Assembly (NCBI GenBank): GCA_029448655.1
Contig: JACCLO010000004.1
Location: forward strand, 1,364,001 to 1,428,000
Reading direction: 5' to 3'
Length of the DNA stretch: 64,000 bases
Source of the DNA: Wolfiporia cocos
Taxonomy: Eukaryota; Basidiomycota; Agaricomycetes; Polyporales; Phaeolaceae
The stretch's first letter is position 1; every line of letters begins with the position of its first letter. Position numbers and translations under genes: made by a program. Positions 47,578 to 58,973 of the stretch are shown here, one piece after another. The notes below the pieces were generated by a model. That model was not told the DNA's origin. It ran no database searches and saw only the letters and a list, made by a program, of their open reading frames with translations.

Positions 47578-49025
47578 TCACCGGTTCCACGAAAGCAGGG
47601 ACATGTCGCCCAGTTTCCTGCGCACACAGTGAGCATTCGACAAGACAGAATACTATGGTGTGAGCTGCGTACCTGGGGCGAAGCATGTGTCGAATCGTCC
47701 CGAGGATGGCTAGGAAGACGAGCAGCGCTGCTGAGGCGACATACGCCCAGCCAAGGAAGGGATTCTTGCCGCCGATCCACGAGACCGTCGAGATGACGAT
47801 TGACTTGGTGCCCGAGTACGGCAGCACCGGGTAGTCTATGCACAGTCAGCGAGCACCCCCAACCAGATGTGAAACGCACACACTGAGGTTGACCGTGATC
47901 TGGTACCGGTCCTTGCGGAGCGTCGTGTTGTCGTTGCGCCCGTACAGCTTCGTGAACGTGGGAAGGCCGGCAGTGCGCATCCAGTTCTGGAAGTGCTCGT
48001 TGGTCTTCAAATTCGGCGGCGGGCTATTCTCTGTGTAACCATTCGGGTACGTGGCATTCCAGTTTGGCGGCGGGATGATCTGCGAGAGATTGTAGCCCGG
48101 CGTCGATGCGTACTTCTTGGCCTCGCCCGGCCATGCGATGCCCTGCTCAGAAAAGTTGTACGTGACCGTAGGGTTGGTCGTGGACATCAGTCCCGAGTAT
48201 GTGTCTAGGGTACAGATGTGAGCCTCCGACAGCGCTGCATCACCGCGGTTGGCGCACCGTTGTATAGCGAGTTGGCGATCAGACCGCACGGGTAGATGAC
48301 CTTATCACCCTGCACGGCGAGTGGCTTGCAGTCGCCGCTGTTCAGCGTCTTCGGACTCACGTACTGCCCCTTGAGCTGGTTCGAGTCGTAGCTGTTCACG
48401 TACCGCCGGTGGTTCTGGTAGTAGTTCGTGAGCTTGTAGTAGAGCAGCACCGTCGGTTCGAGGGGGATCGGCACGTCAAACTGGATAAAGCACTGTCTCT
48501 GTTCCGCTTGCGGAACAGAAGAGTTGCTGGAGCGGTCGAGGAATGCGAACTTGGGTGGGTTGTATGGGGCGTTCGTGTCAGACGAGCGCAGCCGGTACTT
48601 GTAATTGGTCAGGTTGTGCAAAACTAGGTTGCTGCTGGATGGTGATGGCGTCTGGTTCTCGCACTGTGTGTAGTCGAACGTCATCTCGCTGACCTGCGGT
48701 GCGTGAGCAATCCTCCGCGAGTCAATGGCAGTGTAGAGCACACACCAGGCCGCTCCCCCATATTAGCAGTCCTCCTATGGGCGCGAATATAATACCGATA
48801 ATGAACAGCGTAGGCAGCACTGTCTTTGGAGTCAGGATGGGCTGCCAGGCCTTCAAACGCTGCTGCTTGAAGGCCGTGTCTGTAATTCAGGCATCGTCAG
48901 AGCTGCAACGCAGGCCCGAGGTACGACTGACTGGCCGGTCTCCTCCAGCTCCCCTTCTCCTTCTTTGGCGCAGCATCAGAGTCGCCGTTCTCGTCGCCGC
49001 CTCTATTTCGCCGAAACAGGGCCAT
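47578..49025 (-). CDS. CDC50/Lem3-family P4-ATPase (flippase) beta subunit, 395 aa, six exons
   Basis: Exons (minus): 49025-48932, 48879-48746, 48693-48258, 48204-47884, 47835-47673, 47617-47578; phases join to 396 codons. A cytosolic N-tail ([33 protein letters not shown]) leads to TM1 ([20 protein letters not shown]). The large lumenal domain has conserved cysteines ([39 protein letters not shown]) and [11 protein letters not shown]2 is [19 protein letters not shown] and the tail ends [15 protein letters not shown]. The protein is an obligate partner of Drs2/Dnf flippases, needed for ER exit and phospholipid translocation. It converges with HOOK. Confidence 0.96.
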
Positions 49026-49454
49026 GGTATGTTGTACAGTGTAGAGCAGCCAGGCTGAGGGGGAGATTATATGGTGAGGATACGGAGGAGTGAGTTGCTA
49101 TTGCCAGAACCAGTAGCACAGGAATCAGCTGATGTAAGCAACCTTTCTGGATGGTTTCGTAACTGTATACTTTGGTCCTTTCTTACCCTTACCGGAAGCC
49201 TTTATAGGTCAAAAGTGAATATTCAGGCCAAAAACGTTACATTTACAGGCCGAAAAGCCAGCGGTCCGAACAGATCCGACCGTCATCCGTTGGCCGTCAT
49301 TTCGGATGACTTACAATCGAAAGGAGCCGATCTATTATACATGATACACCTATTTATTCTACAGCAGCCGTCCGAAGGCTTGATACGTCGAGACACCAAG
49401 CAAAGCCATACGTGAACCCGATCCACTGACGTAACACCTAAACCGTCAATCAAA

Positions 49455-51418
49455 TCACCCTCTGTAGACCTTGAAGAGCACGAAGGTGCAGAACGCGAGC
49501 AGCGCGGCGAACACGTAGAACACGCGGCCCTCCTTGTCCGGGTCGCCGTCCGAGAGGAAGTTGCGGAGCGGGAGGAACACGAGCCCCACCAGGAAGTTCG
49601 CGATCCCTGCAACCATCATCAGTCACTGCGTTCCCGTAGCGAGACCTGATATGGCTGCGGTCGGGCACTCACAGTTGAGGGATAGGCCCACGGACGAGAG
49701 GGCTGAGACGGCCTGAGGGCGCAAGGCGACCAGCAATCTCAGCTGCGTGATGAAAAATGCACGGCCGACTCACATGGTGCGGAGAGACCTCCGGGATCAT
49801 CACGAACGGCACGGGGCCGATGCCGATTGCGAACGAGCTACGGTCTGATGAGGGCTGGTTGCCTGTTCGGAATCCAGGACTACTTACGCCACGAATGTCA
49901 CAATGGTGATACTCGCGAGGGCGACCATTCCCGAGTTCAGCCCTACCCCGACCCCGAGCAGCGAGACGAGCGCGCCGCCGGCCGACATCGACAGCAACTG
50001 CTTGCGGCCGAGGCGCTGTCGCATACCACGCGTTAGATCACCGTCCCATGCTGCATCACATCGTACGCACGTCAATGAGGACGATGGGTGTGGCGGTCAT
50101 GATCACGTTCACGATGGTGATGCCCAGCGAGATGTACGGGCCCAGGTCAGGCAGCGCCTTTGAGAGGATGTCGTTGCTGTAGTACAAGACTGGCCGCCCC
50201 GTGAGCCCGTGAGCCCGTCCGACACATTGACTGCTATACCTGCGTTGATTCCTGGCACGTTCAGTCAGCAGAGTGTTATCACGGCGGCGTTGAGCCGCTT
50301 ACCCGAAAGTTGCTGCACGAGCATCGAGAAGCACACGATCGCTAGCGGGCGGCGCAGCTCCGAGGCGACAAGCAGCTTGGGCACCGAGATGGCGGCGTCG
50401 TGCTCGTCATCCGCCTTTGCGTTCTCGTCGTCCTCGTCGTCTCCGGCCCCCAGAAGCGGATCTGCGCTCTCGGAGTTTGGCACTGCTCATGAAGCCCACT
50501 TAGTCCACCACATTTTTGCAAGCGTAGCGGAAAGCTTACGGTCAGGACTGTGCATGATCTGCGCAGTCTGCCAGATCCTGCGCGCAGTGGCGTCTTTGTC
50601 CGCCAGCAGCCCGCGCCTACTAAGCCAAGTTGGGGACTCGATCATCATCGGGCTGGTGAGCAGCTGCGCGCCAGAGAGAATGACAGAAAAGAACAGCACG
50701 TAACGCCATTGTGTCGGGTTTGCGAGCTGCAGGCCGATAGCCTGCGTGGTCATGATGCCGATGACGATAGCGAACTGGGTCAGTACGCCTGCGATGATAT
50801 CAGCTATGTGTTCTCAGTTCAGCATAGATCATAACACACCAATCGCGCCTCTCTGCCTTGGCGGCGCAATCTCCGAGATGAATATGGGGCCGACGCAGAG
50901 ACCGATGCCCGCACCGACGCCTGTCAACATCCTAGCCAGATACTATTGGGGATGACGCGCATATATCCATGCATATATCCGCACCTGCCAAATGCTAACG
51001 GAAACAGCCCAGCAGATATGCCCATGAGCGCCGCACCGACTGCGGTGGAGACTGCGCTGGCGGAAGACGCGCCCTTGCGACCCCAGCGGTCCATCACGAC
51101 GTTCGCGCCAAGACTCCCAATGAGCCCCCCAACGGTGTAGACGGACGTGACAAGGGAGAACGTCGCGTCAGACATGGGTATGCACGTCGGTAGCCCGTAA
51201 TCCGCGCTAGGAACTGCGGCGCGGCAGGTGAGGACAGCTTGGATTTGGTTGAGGGAGGAGATGTGGTAGCCATACTGTGGGCATCAAAAGAGTAATGTTA
51301 AGCTAAGAGTATTGCGTTTCTTGGTGAACGCACCCACCTGGAAAGAGACGACTAGAATCCATGCGCAGGCTATCCAGCCGTACACGGTGAACGCTTGTGG
51401 CTCGTGCACACTAGCCAT
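49455..51418 (-). CDS. MFS sugar transporter, GLUT-like (yeast VPS73/YBR241C type), multi-exon
   Basis: The first exon is 51418-51338 (MASVHEPQAFTVYGWIACAW); the second starts at 51276 (YGYHISSLNQIQAVLTC). Family marks are TSVYTVGGLIGSLGANVVMD with RWGRKG in the loop 2-3 signature, PIFISEIAPPRQRGAIG, GLQLANPTQWRYVLF with MIESPTWL after TM6, VCFSMLVQQLSG (TM7), RLGRKQLL, PFVMIPEVSP (PESPR-like region) and a last helix ending FKVYRG. The central loop is acidic (GAGDDEDDENAKADDEHD). Yeast relatives sit at the vacuole or endosome; substrate here is unknown, hexose presumed. Exon limits between 50.98 and 49.47 kb are approximate (short introns). It is divergent from the RTCA-like gene. Confidence 0.88.
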
Positions 51419-51749
51419 TGCCTCGAGATCGCTATGCAATGGGTTTAACACTTGATATTAGTCTCTACACGTAAGAAATTCTCGTTCGTATGCTGCGTCG
51501 AAGAAGTCTATATGTTGTCCTGTACTAAGATGATGGTAGGTAGCACGACGTGCGAGCTCCCGCTTTGGGAGCCTGCAGCCTGTCACGGTCACGAGATGCG
51601 GGGTAGGCGCGTCCGTCTGATCGGTCTGCTGCTCGTTCTCTGTACGTACTGTGAAGACGAGCTTGAACCTTTTTTTTAATCTTGAGCTAATCTACAGCTC
51701 AGCTCTGCCAAAATGACTGATACGCCTGTATCACTTACCCCCCATACTC

Positions 51750-53032
51750 ATGGCGCAAAGAGAATCTGTCATCGTTGACGGCGACGAACTCAGCGAGCTC
51801 GATGGAAATAGCCAGTATCTATATGTCTTCGTGCTGGCCGCTTTATCGAACAGGCGCGTTGAAGCCTGCAACATAAGAGGCGGCCTCGGTTTGCAAGAAT
51901 GTGACATTCCCGGTATGAACAGAATCCTTCATAGTAGTATCGCGCCAGACATTGTGCCGCAGGACTTGAGACCATCGCCAAAATTTGTAAGGGGCAGCTT
52001 ATTGGTTGCACACCCGGCAGCACCAACGCCTCTCTCCATCCAAAGCGTATATCACTATTTCCAAGCTACACTATCCCTTTTCGCGCCAGGCCGGTGATCT
52101 CGACGACAACCACGCTGCAAGGCCTCCTCCCATGCCTGCTCTTCTCTTCAAACAACCCCTCATCAAGTCTCTCGACGGGCGACCCCATCCATGTGCAGCT
52201 CCGCGGCGCGACGAGCGCCGCTGGCATCCCGCAAATCGAGTACATCAAGCACGTATACCTGCCGTTCCTCGAACGCCACTTCGCGTTGCGTCCGGACATG
52301 CGCGTCCACACTCTGGGATTCATTCCGAGAGGTGGCGGCGACGTCCGCGCATCGATCACGCCGAGGCTTGGCCCGCTGCAGCCCATCACGCTCACGCGGC
52401 GCGGCGCAGTCACCTCTGTCGCCGGACGCGCATATGCCGCGGGGCTCCCGGCGAAGTTCGCGCGTGAGATGCGCGACAGCGCCGTGGCGACCCTCGTCGC
52501 TGCGACCATGAATCCCCCAATGATACAGATTGAGGCGTCGAGGGAGGGCCCTGATGGTGCGGTGGGCGGCGGCTGGGGCATCGTGCTGTGGGCGGAGACG
52601 CAGTTCGGGTGCGTGATTGGCGGGAGCTCTGTTGGACTTAGAGAGAGGGTTCCTGAGGACGTCGGCAAGGAGGCTGCGCAAGAGCTGCTGCGCAACCTCC
52701 GGCATGGTGGATGTGTTGACGATAATATGCAGGTACGTGATAGTCTGCTGGAAACTACTTGGATAGCTCTCACTATTATCAGGACCAAATGATCATATTC
52801 CTTGCCCTTGCGGAGGGGAGGTCGACGGTCAAGACTGGCCCGCTGACTTTTCGCACCGAGTGTGTCTCGTGCCTGCGTATTCTATTATGCCTGCTGACCA
52901 AATTCACGCTCTAGGGCTGCAATGAGAATAGCAGAGAAGCTGACTTCGGCAAAGTTTACGGTGAAAGGTGTACCATCGGGACAATTCTTGATACAATGCG
53001 ATGGCGTAGGATATACTGGCTCACAGCAGTAA
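51750..53032 (+). CDS. RTCA-like paralogue with lost catalytic histidine and decayed N-terminus
   Basis: From about 52094 the protein is collinear with RTCA: GLLPCLLF, IPQIEYIKHVYLPFLERHFA, GFIPRGGGDV, GIVLWAETQFGCVIGGSSVG, GGCVDDNMQ. Then come exons 52783-52859 (exactly 77 bp, as in RTCA) and 52915-53032 (ending QCDGVGYTGSQQ). Intron positions in this part equal those of RTCA, so it is a gene duplicate. The catalytic His is Arg: GPLTFRTEAAM, codon CGC at 52852-52854. The N-terminal part (from ATG 51750, VDGDELSELDGNSQYLYVF) has lost the EGGGQ motif, and its junction to the conserved part needs an unresolved splice or frameshift. It is probably inactive as a cyclase: a pseudo-enzyme or pseudogene. 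The domain core being intact argues for some retained function. Confidence 0.75.
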
Positions 53033-53695
53033 TGTGTATGTCAGATGATGTTGAGCTGACTTCATGATCGAGAAGTAGAGTCTGCACTGTTAGATCTATA
53101 CAGATTGCTTGAATACACAGTGATGCCAAGACGCGTTCACGTCGACGCGTTGAGACGCGTGCTGCAAGATGCGTCATGACGCGATCACCTGATCATGACC
53201 AAACCCGGGGGCCAGCAAAATGTATTTCTTTGGCAATGGGGTATTAGGGCCTGTACGGGTTAACGCAACCTGAAAACGCTGGCCAGCGATAGCGATTGCG
53301 CTCAGAAATATCGGCCGTAGGAATATCTTTGCGACGCGCGAGCGCCCACGCGCTTGTCACGCCTTGCTCACGCTTGCTCGGCGCCTACGTCACGTCAATC
53401 GCTACCGGCTGCTCAAGCGCTCAATGCCCGACACAACCCTCTCTGGAGTCTGAAGCGCAAACTCGTGTTCTTGCTGCACATATAGCTACATTCTGGGCCA
53501 CAACGTCCCTTATTGAGCTTCGAAATGAGGTCAGCTGAGAGGAAGTTGTGTACATCCAAAGTCCGCATGGCCAGTCACAATCAGGTCACAAGGACTCACA
53601 CGGCGGTCACTGCCCATCGCTGGCGAGCGCTGTCGGGCGTCTATTTGTTGGCAGGGAAATCGGTCGATATCGGCCTATACAGGCCCCGCATGTAA
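53033..53695. other. Intergenic, U6 upstream region
   Basis: No gene is recognised. Just before U6 a TATA-like CCTATACAGG (about 53675) stands 15-25 bp upstream of the RNA start, fitting a TATA-type pol III snRNA promoter. Confidence 0.5.
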
Positions 53696-53721
53696 GTGTC
53701 CCCTTCGGGGTGACATACGAA

Positions 53722-53752
<31 letters not shown>

Positions 53753-53803
53753 GGCCCCTGCACAAGGACGACACGCTTTCCCGGAGTGGTAGACCTACGG
53801 GTC
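53696..53803 (+). ncRNA. U6: U6 spliceosomal snRNA
   Basis: The stretch reads AAATTGGAACGATACAGAGA, then AGATTAGCATGGCCCCTGCA and CAAGGACGACACGC. The ACAGAGA box, AGC triad and U6 internal stem-loop region are almost identical to other eukaryotic U6. The 5' stem-loop is GTGTCCCCTTCGGGGTGACA. U6 pairs with the 5' splice site and U2 to form the catalytic core of the spliceosome and is made by pol III. The 3' part (CCGGAGTGGTAGACCTACGG) is lineage-specific. No run of four or more T follows within 40 bases, so the exact 3' end is uncertain. Confidence 0.93.
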
Positions 53804-54022
53804 TCACTATCTATTTCCTCTGCGTTGGGATTGTGGCTCTTTCGGTGTTGGTCGTCGTAATATTTGAGCAGAGCAGCCATACGTTACATTTTGTTGGGCC
53901 TGTGGCTGTTTTGCACGTTCATCAATCATTCCCGGCATGGCTGGCGAGGACTTTGCACACAGACTAAACATATGTATATTTAATGTACACCTGTAATCAA
54001 CATCGTCTAGCCACGCCTGCAC
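53804..54022. other. Short intergenic spacer between U6 and MCMBP
   Basis: Nothing coding is seen. The first T4 runs downstream of U6 are near 53889 and 53908, far from the expected RNA end. Confidence 0.5.
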
Positions 54023-56236
54023 TCAATACGCATCACTTTTACGAGGCGCGCTGGAACACGCAGCACGCCGCTGCTCGTCCAACCTCTTCGCGCTCTCCCA
54101 GACGTCGATAGAGAGCGATGTCTCGTGCAACGAAAGCGCGTATAGCCTGTACGATGTGAGAACGATTGCCACTTTGTAGACACGGCACAGAAATGCGAAG
54201 ACATACCTGGCTACCGTCATCCGCCTGATCAGATCGTCCGATGTGATTGAGCTGTCCTGCTGTCGGTCTCGCACAAAGTCTTGTTGGATATACTAGTAGC
54301 ATGGTGATCAAATCAGTAATCGGCAGAGCAAAGCAGCGGCTAGAGAGAACGATGCGAGTGACACGTACCTCTGACGTCTCCTCGCTGACCTTGACCTTGC
54401 CCGCGCGTGCGCCCACGACAAGGTTACGGAATGCCGCCAGCTTCTCTGGTGGCGGCAATTGCACGCTCTCTCCGGGCTTGTAATACCGACCCGCCACATC
54501 CGTCGGTGTCCCTTGCAGTGGTACACAGATGTCCGTCTACACATACACTAGTTGGGTCTATCGACAGCAGGATAGCGTCGTAACTCACCTTAAAGAACGC
54601 GCTTTTGCTCCCCTCACTCAAGACGATGCAGGTGATGTCTGTAGGAAAGGAGAACTGCGAGTACGGGAACGTGTACGCGAGTGTCTGTGTCGAAATCACT
54701 TCCTGTAGCGCACGGATGTTCAAAACACCTTTGCAGACAGCAAATCTTCGTGAGCATGGTGACCATGCACAGATTTTCAACGCTTACCTCTGTCGATCAG
54801 CTTTCCCTCTTTGACACCAGCCTCGGTCACGAGCAGGACGGTCCCTTGAGGAAGCTGCAGAGCGCCCGCGTGCAGGTCCTCGTCCTTGCTCTCAGGCACG
54901 AATGGCTCCTTGTTGAGTACGTCAAGCGAGAGCGGCAAGGTATGCGTGAGCGTCAATATCTGCTCGAGCACTGTCGATATTGTCGGCAGTGGCAGTGGTA
55001 GTGTAGAAGATGTGGAGGGGACAGGGGGCGGAGTGGGGAAGTGCGACAAAGTGAGCGAGAGCGGGAGGAGAGGCGGGTTTCGGGATTGACTGGGAGTGGA
55101 AGTTAGTCACGCTTGATGGGATGGAGGGAAGGAAGGACGTACACTCGAGCTATCGACGCGAGCAAGACCCACTCGGCAGCCTGGCGGTCCCCACCCAGCG
55201 CCTCCTCCGCCATCCACTCGATCAACTCAGACCTCACTTGCGACGCACGGCTCTTGCATGCCGCAGCTTCCGACTTCTGCATTGTATCATCCTGGGCGTC
55301 CGATAGAGGGTACGGCCGAGACAGCAAGGTCCCGGGATGTGGCCGCGTGAAGAGGACGTGCAGGGTCGGAACCTCGGCCGTCACCTCCAGGCCGTTGCTT
55401 TGACTGGATGGTGCGGTCCTAGCGGTGAGAAAGTCGGTCGGGGAGTAGGACAAGGAGACTGACGACTCGCTCGTTAGGATCCCGATGAAGGTGACTACGT
55501 CGGTGGATTTCAGCTTTTCTGAGGCATCGGTGTCGTAGATCTATCAGTGACACCGGTGTTATTATCAATAATCTGTAGAAGGCGTGACGGAGCGCACCTT
55601 AATCTGAACGCCTAGGTGCGACGCAGATGCATGAGGGTACTTGTGTGCGTTCTGTGGCTTGTACGGAAGTCTTGAGCTCGATGCCACTGGCCGCTCCTGA
55701 TCTATACACGCGTCTTAGCACAGTAGGCGTATATTATCCATGAAGACGCACAGTCATAAGGCCCATCGAGCTCTTCGCCACACCACCTTGACTCTCCAGG
55801 TACGCTGACCGCCCAAAACACCGCGCACTCTTTCAGGTTCGCATAGTCGATCGCACCTTCGCTGTCTTCTTCTGTGTTTATACCCCAGCCACCGCAGTCC
55901 CCGTCTTCAGACTTGCAGAGGTACATTTCAGAAGAAGGTGATGTATCCTGGACCATGGCGCGGAACCGGACCAGGGCTCTGTCCGGAAAGGTGTCTGGCA
56001 AATTGCGCAGATCAAGGGTAGGTATCTTGTGTGACAATCTGTCAAATAACATACTATAAGTACAACAAATGCTACCTCACCTCATTAAACGCGTCGGGCG
56101 CGCGAAACACCCGTGCATAATGCTCGGATACCAGCCGGGGGAAATTCTCAGAGGTTGCGCCATTTGATTCTCGGTAGAATTCCTGCAGCGCTGTAGTAGG
56201 ATTGCGCAAACTGTCCACGCGATATGCAGAGACCAT
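54023..56236 (-). CDS. MCM-binding protein (MCMBP family), multi-exon
   Basis: Exon 1 (from 56236) codes MVSAYRVDSLRNPTTALQEF and LVSEHYARVFRAPDAFNE. The next starts IPTLDLRNLP and contains RALVRFRAMVQDTSPSSEMY, NLKECAVFWAVSVPGESRWC, the typical N-terminal pattern. Middle exons code EVPTLHVLFTRPHPG and EALGGDRQAAEWVLLASIAR, then TLPLSLDVLNKEPFVPESKD, ALQLPQGTVLLVTEAG, LNIRALQEVISTQTLAYTFP and YSQFSFPTDITCIVLSEG. The end is LRLYALSLHETSLSIDVWE and KSDAY with stop at 54023. MCMBP binds MCM2-7 subcomplexes, helps unload or protect them and supports cohesion. Introns are short (45-70 bp); inner exon limits were not all fixed. It shares a divergent promoter with TRAPPC13. Confidence 0.92.
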
Positions 56237-56556
56237 GTGGGACAGCTATCGGCCAGCAGGAATATCGACGACGGCAGCAAACGCGGTGGCTCGAAAATGA
56301 GACGCGGTCGCGCGTCGCGTATAGTTGACTAAATAGGAATGCGAACCGCTGTGGCTGCAATCGCTGCGGTTCTACTGTGGCTTCTCCTACGCCTCCGTTA
56401 CTTGTGGCGATACGCGACGCGACGATCAGCATTTCGCTCAGCTATATCTAGAGGTGCCGCTTTTCACAACGCGCTGTTTAGCTCGTGCTGCTTCTTGACC
56501 TGCATAACGCTCCCTAACATTAGAGCGAGCCATCAGACTTGTCGAACTCTCACACC
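56237..56556. promoter_or_regulatory. Shared divergent promoter of MCMBP and TRAPPC13 with clustered CGCG cores
   Basis: The 320-bp interval has ACGCGG at 56281 and 56302, a TCGCGCGTCGCGT block at about 56308-56320 (reverse ACGCGA) and ACGCGA at 56412. These resemble MBF-type MCB cores (ACGCGN). MCMBP is a replication-linked gene, so cell-cycle control would make sense. The evidence is sequence resemblance only. Confidence 0.4.
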
Positions 56557-58846
56557 ATGTCTAGCAATGGCCATCTTTTGTCTCTCAAAGTTATGCGAGT
56601 CTCAGTGCGTGAAAGTCTCTAGTGCACGAGCAGACTTGCCGAGCATTCGTCACTAGCGACCGTCGCTCGCAAGCGGATGGGAGCCATTCTACTCGAGCTC
56701 TCCTTCGTTCTCCGCGCACTCCACTGCCTCCATCGTCTCCCTGCAGGGGAAGACCGCGCTTCCAGGGCACCCAAAGACTCTGCGAGACCTGAGCCATGTA
56801 ATCGAAATGCTGATGCTCCCGGCCGCCTTCGGCGCAATCCAGCTCGGAGAGATGTTCACCAGCTGTCTGTCTGTGAACAACGAGGCTAGCGTGGAGATAG
56901 AGGGTGTCACTCTGATGGTCGAGATTCAGACGGCATCGACGAAGACTACTCTTGCTGAGTTCGGCGGCCCCGACGAGCGACTGGCTCCTGGCGCTTCTCT
57001 TGAACGAGTGGTGAGCCATGAAATCAAGGAACTAGGCCAGCACGCCCTGGCATGCACAGTGTCATATCGATTGCCTCCGGGTGCACGTCCCGCCGTAGCA
57101 AGCGCCGACTCCAATAATCCAAACTTGCAGGTGTTCCGCAAATACTACAAGTTCGCCGTGCGTAAGCATTCAAATGTATCAACGCACTACTCATCAGCGC
57201 TGTAGGTAACAAACCCTCTCTCCGTCAAGACGAAAGTCCATGTTCCGCGCTCTCCCTCGGCCCTACTCTCCCGCACTGAGCGCGAGAAGGTCTTCCTGGA
57301 AATTCACATACAAAACCTCACACAGGATGCGATGTGGCTGGAGCGCATGCGCCTCGAGTGCGCAGACGGGTGGCAATCGTATGATGCAAATCTCGTTAAC
57401 GACGACGGGTCAGCGGGGGACACCATCATATTCTCTGGGCCGATGGCGCTCATGCAGCCGCAGGATATGCGGCAGTATGTGTACATACTCTCTCCGCTCA
57501 GATTAGCCGCGTTCCCTGTGGCGCATCAGCCGGGGAGCATTGTGCCGTTAGGAAGGCTCGACATCTCGTGGCGGTCTCCATACGGAGAACCTGGCCGGTT
57601 GCTGACATCGGTAATGAAGCCTCAATTATTGTCGTGCAGCTTGCTTTTCTCATCTTGATACCAGATGCTGTCTCGCCGAATTCCCCTCATTCAAGCGCCT
57701 CAATCCCAGGCAGCGTCTCAGGCGCCTGGGGCAGCTACGAAACAGCCTGCATCCGCAATCCCCCTCCATCTCCAACGCAGCGCCTCCGTCGCCAGCGGGT
57801 CGCCCTCCCGCCCACGCTCCCCGCAACTGGTCCAACGACCGATGAGCCCGCCCGCCAGCATCGGCGGCCCCGCGCCGTACCGCCCGAGCTCGCCATTCCG
57901 CAACCGCAGCGCCGCACAGCCAGCGGCCATCACATCCCCCATCTCGCCGAACCCCGCCACCCGTCCGAAGGAGGACGTGGCGGTCGACCTGGTCGTCCGC
58001 GGCATCCCCTCGGGCGACATTAGGGTCGAGGAGCCGTTCTCCGTCGCGTGCACGCTCAGCGTGCGCGCGCCCGTCCCGATGCCGCGGCTGAACGGCGCGC
58101 ACGGCGCGCGTGTGCTGTCGTTCGTCGTGCAGCACGTCGAGCCCGCGCCGTCCTTGCCGGAGAAGCTGGCGTCGACGCGTGCACCGCCGGCGCCGAAGGA
58201 GGAGGCGTTCAGCCCGCGGCAGTCGTCCTCCGGCTTCTCGACGCCGTCGCCGCACGGGACGCCCCAGCGCGCGGACTTCCAGGAGTTCCTGGCGCAGAAG
58301 CTGCTTGTAGCGTCGCCACGGCGGGCCAATGCGCACGAGGATGCCGCCTCCGTGGACGGAGGCGACACGCCTGCTGCGGCTGGCTCGCGCACGAACGGCA
58401 CCGTGGTCCTACCTCCGCCGCACCCCGCTGCTGATGTGAAGGCGTCTGCCCGCTCGCACGACGTGCGCTACTTAGGTGCCTCAACCGTGTTTCTCCCGCA
58501 ATTGAGGTTGGTGGCCCCGGCTGGGCATTCGGCCTCTGCGGTATTCGAGCACGCGCCGACGCACGAGAGGAATGTTAGCACCGCTTCTATTGATAGCACG
58601 GACAGCGAGCTTGAGGACATGTCCGGGGCATCGGCGGTGAAGGTGGTCGCGTCGCAGGACTTCGAGCTCACGTATCTGCCACTGAAGAGTGGATTCACAA
58701 CGGTCGGGGGGCTGCGGGTGATCCTTGTGGAAGACAGGTCGGTGGAGGGAGATGTACAGGGCGAGCCGGAGGGAGTACAGTATGCCGAGAAGCCTCGGGA
58801 GCTGAGATACTGGGAGGTTGTCGCTGAGATATGGGTACAGTCGTAG
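56557..58846 (+). CDS. TRAPP complex subunit TRAPPC13 (DUF974), 711 aa, four exons
   Basis: Exons: 56557-56604, 56657-57157, 57206-57610, 57665-58846; phases fit. It starts MSSNGHLLSLKVMRVSRPSL. Family marks are LMLPAAFGAIQLGEMFTSCL (LPxxFGxIxLGExF), VEGVTLMVEIQT, SHEIKELGQHALACTVSY, FRKYYKFAVTNPLSVKTKV, KVFLEIHIQNLTQDAMWLE and, near the C-terminus, QDFELTYLPLKSGFTTVGGL. TRAPPC13 belongs to TRAPP III/II, Rab GEF complexes of autophagy and Golgi traffic. At 711 aa it is much longer than human TRAPPC13 (about 417 aa). The extra length is a Pro/Ser/Ala-rich insertion (about residues 320-400 and 440-560) typical of disordered fungal inserts and very GC-rich. Confidence 0.92.
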
Positions 58847-58973
58847 CGCCAGAACTTCTGCTGCTTAGGATGAATCGCGATGTGCCTCCGGATGATAACG
58901 GACCAATATGCGGTATCGATAATGGTGGAGTATGTCTACATTATGGTATACACAAACGCAATATGGTACATGT

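Noticed and set aside
57650..58401. Long minus-strand ORFs (~228 aa) across the last TRAPPC13 exon
   Set aside because: They are antisense shadows of a GC-rich coding exon with a conserved forward protein; their sequence is Arg/Gly-rich and unlike any family.
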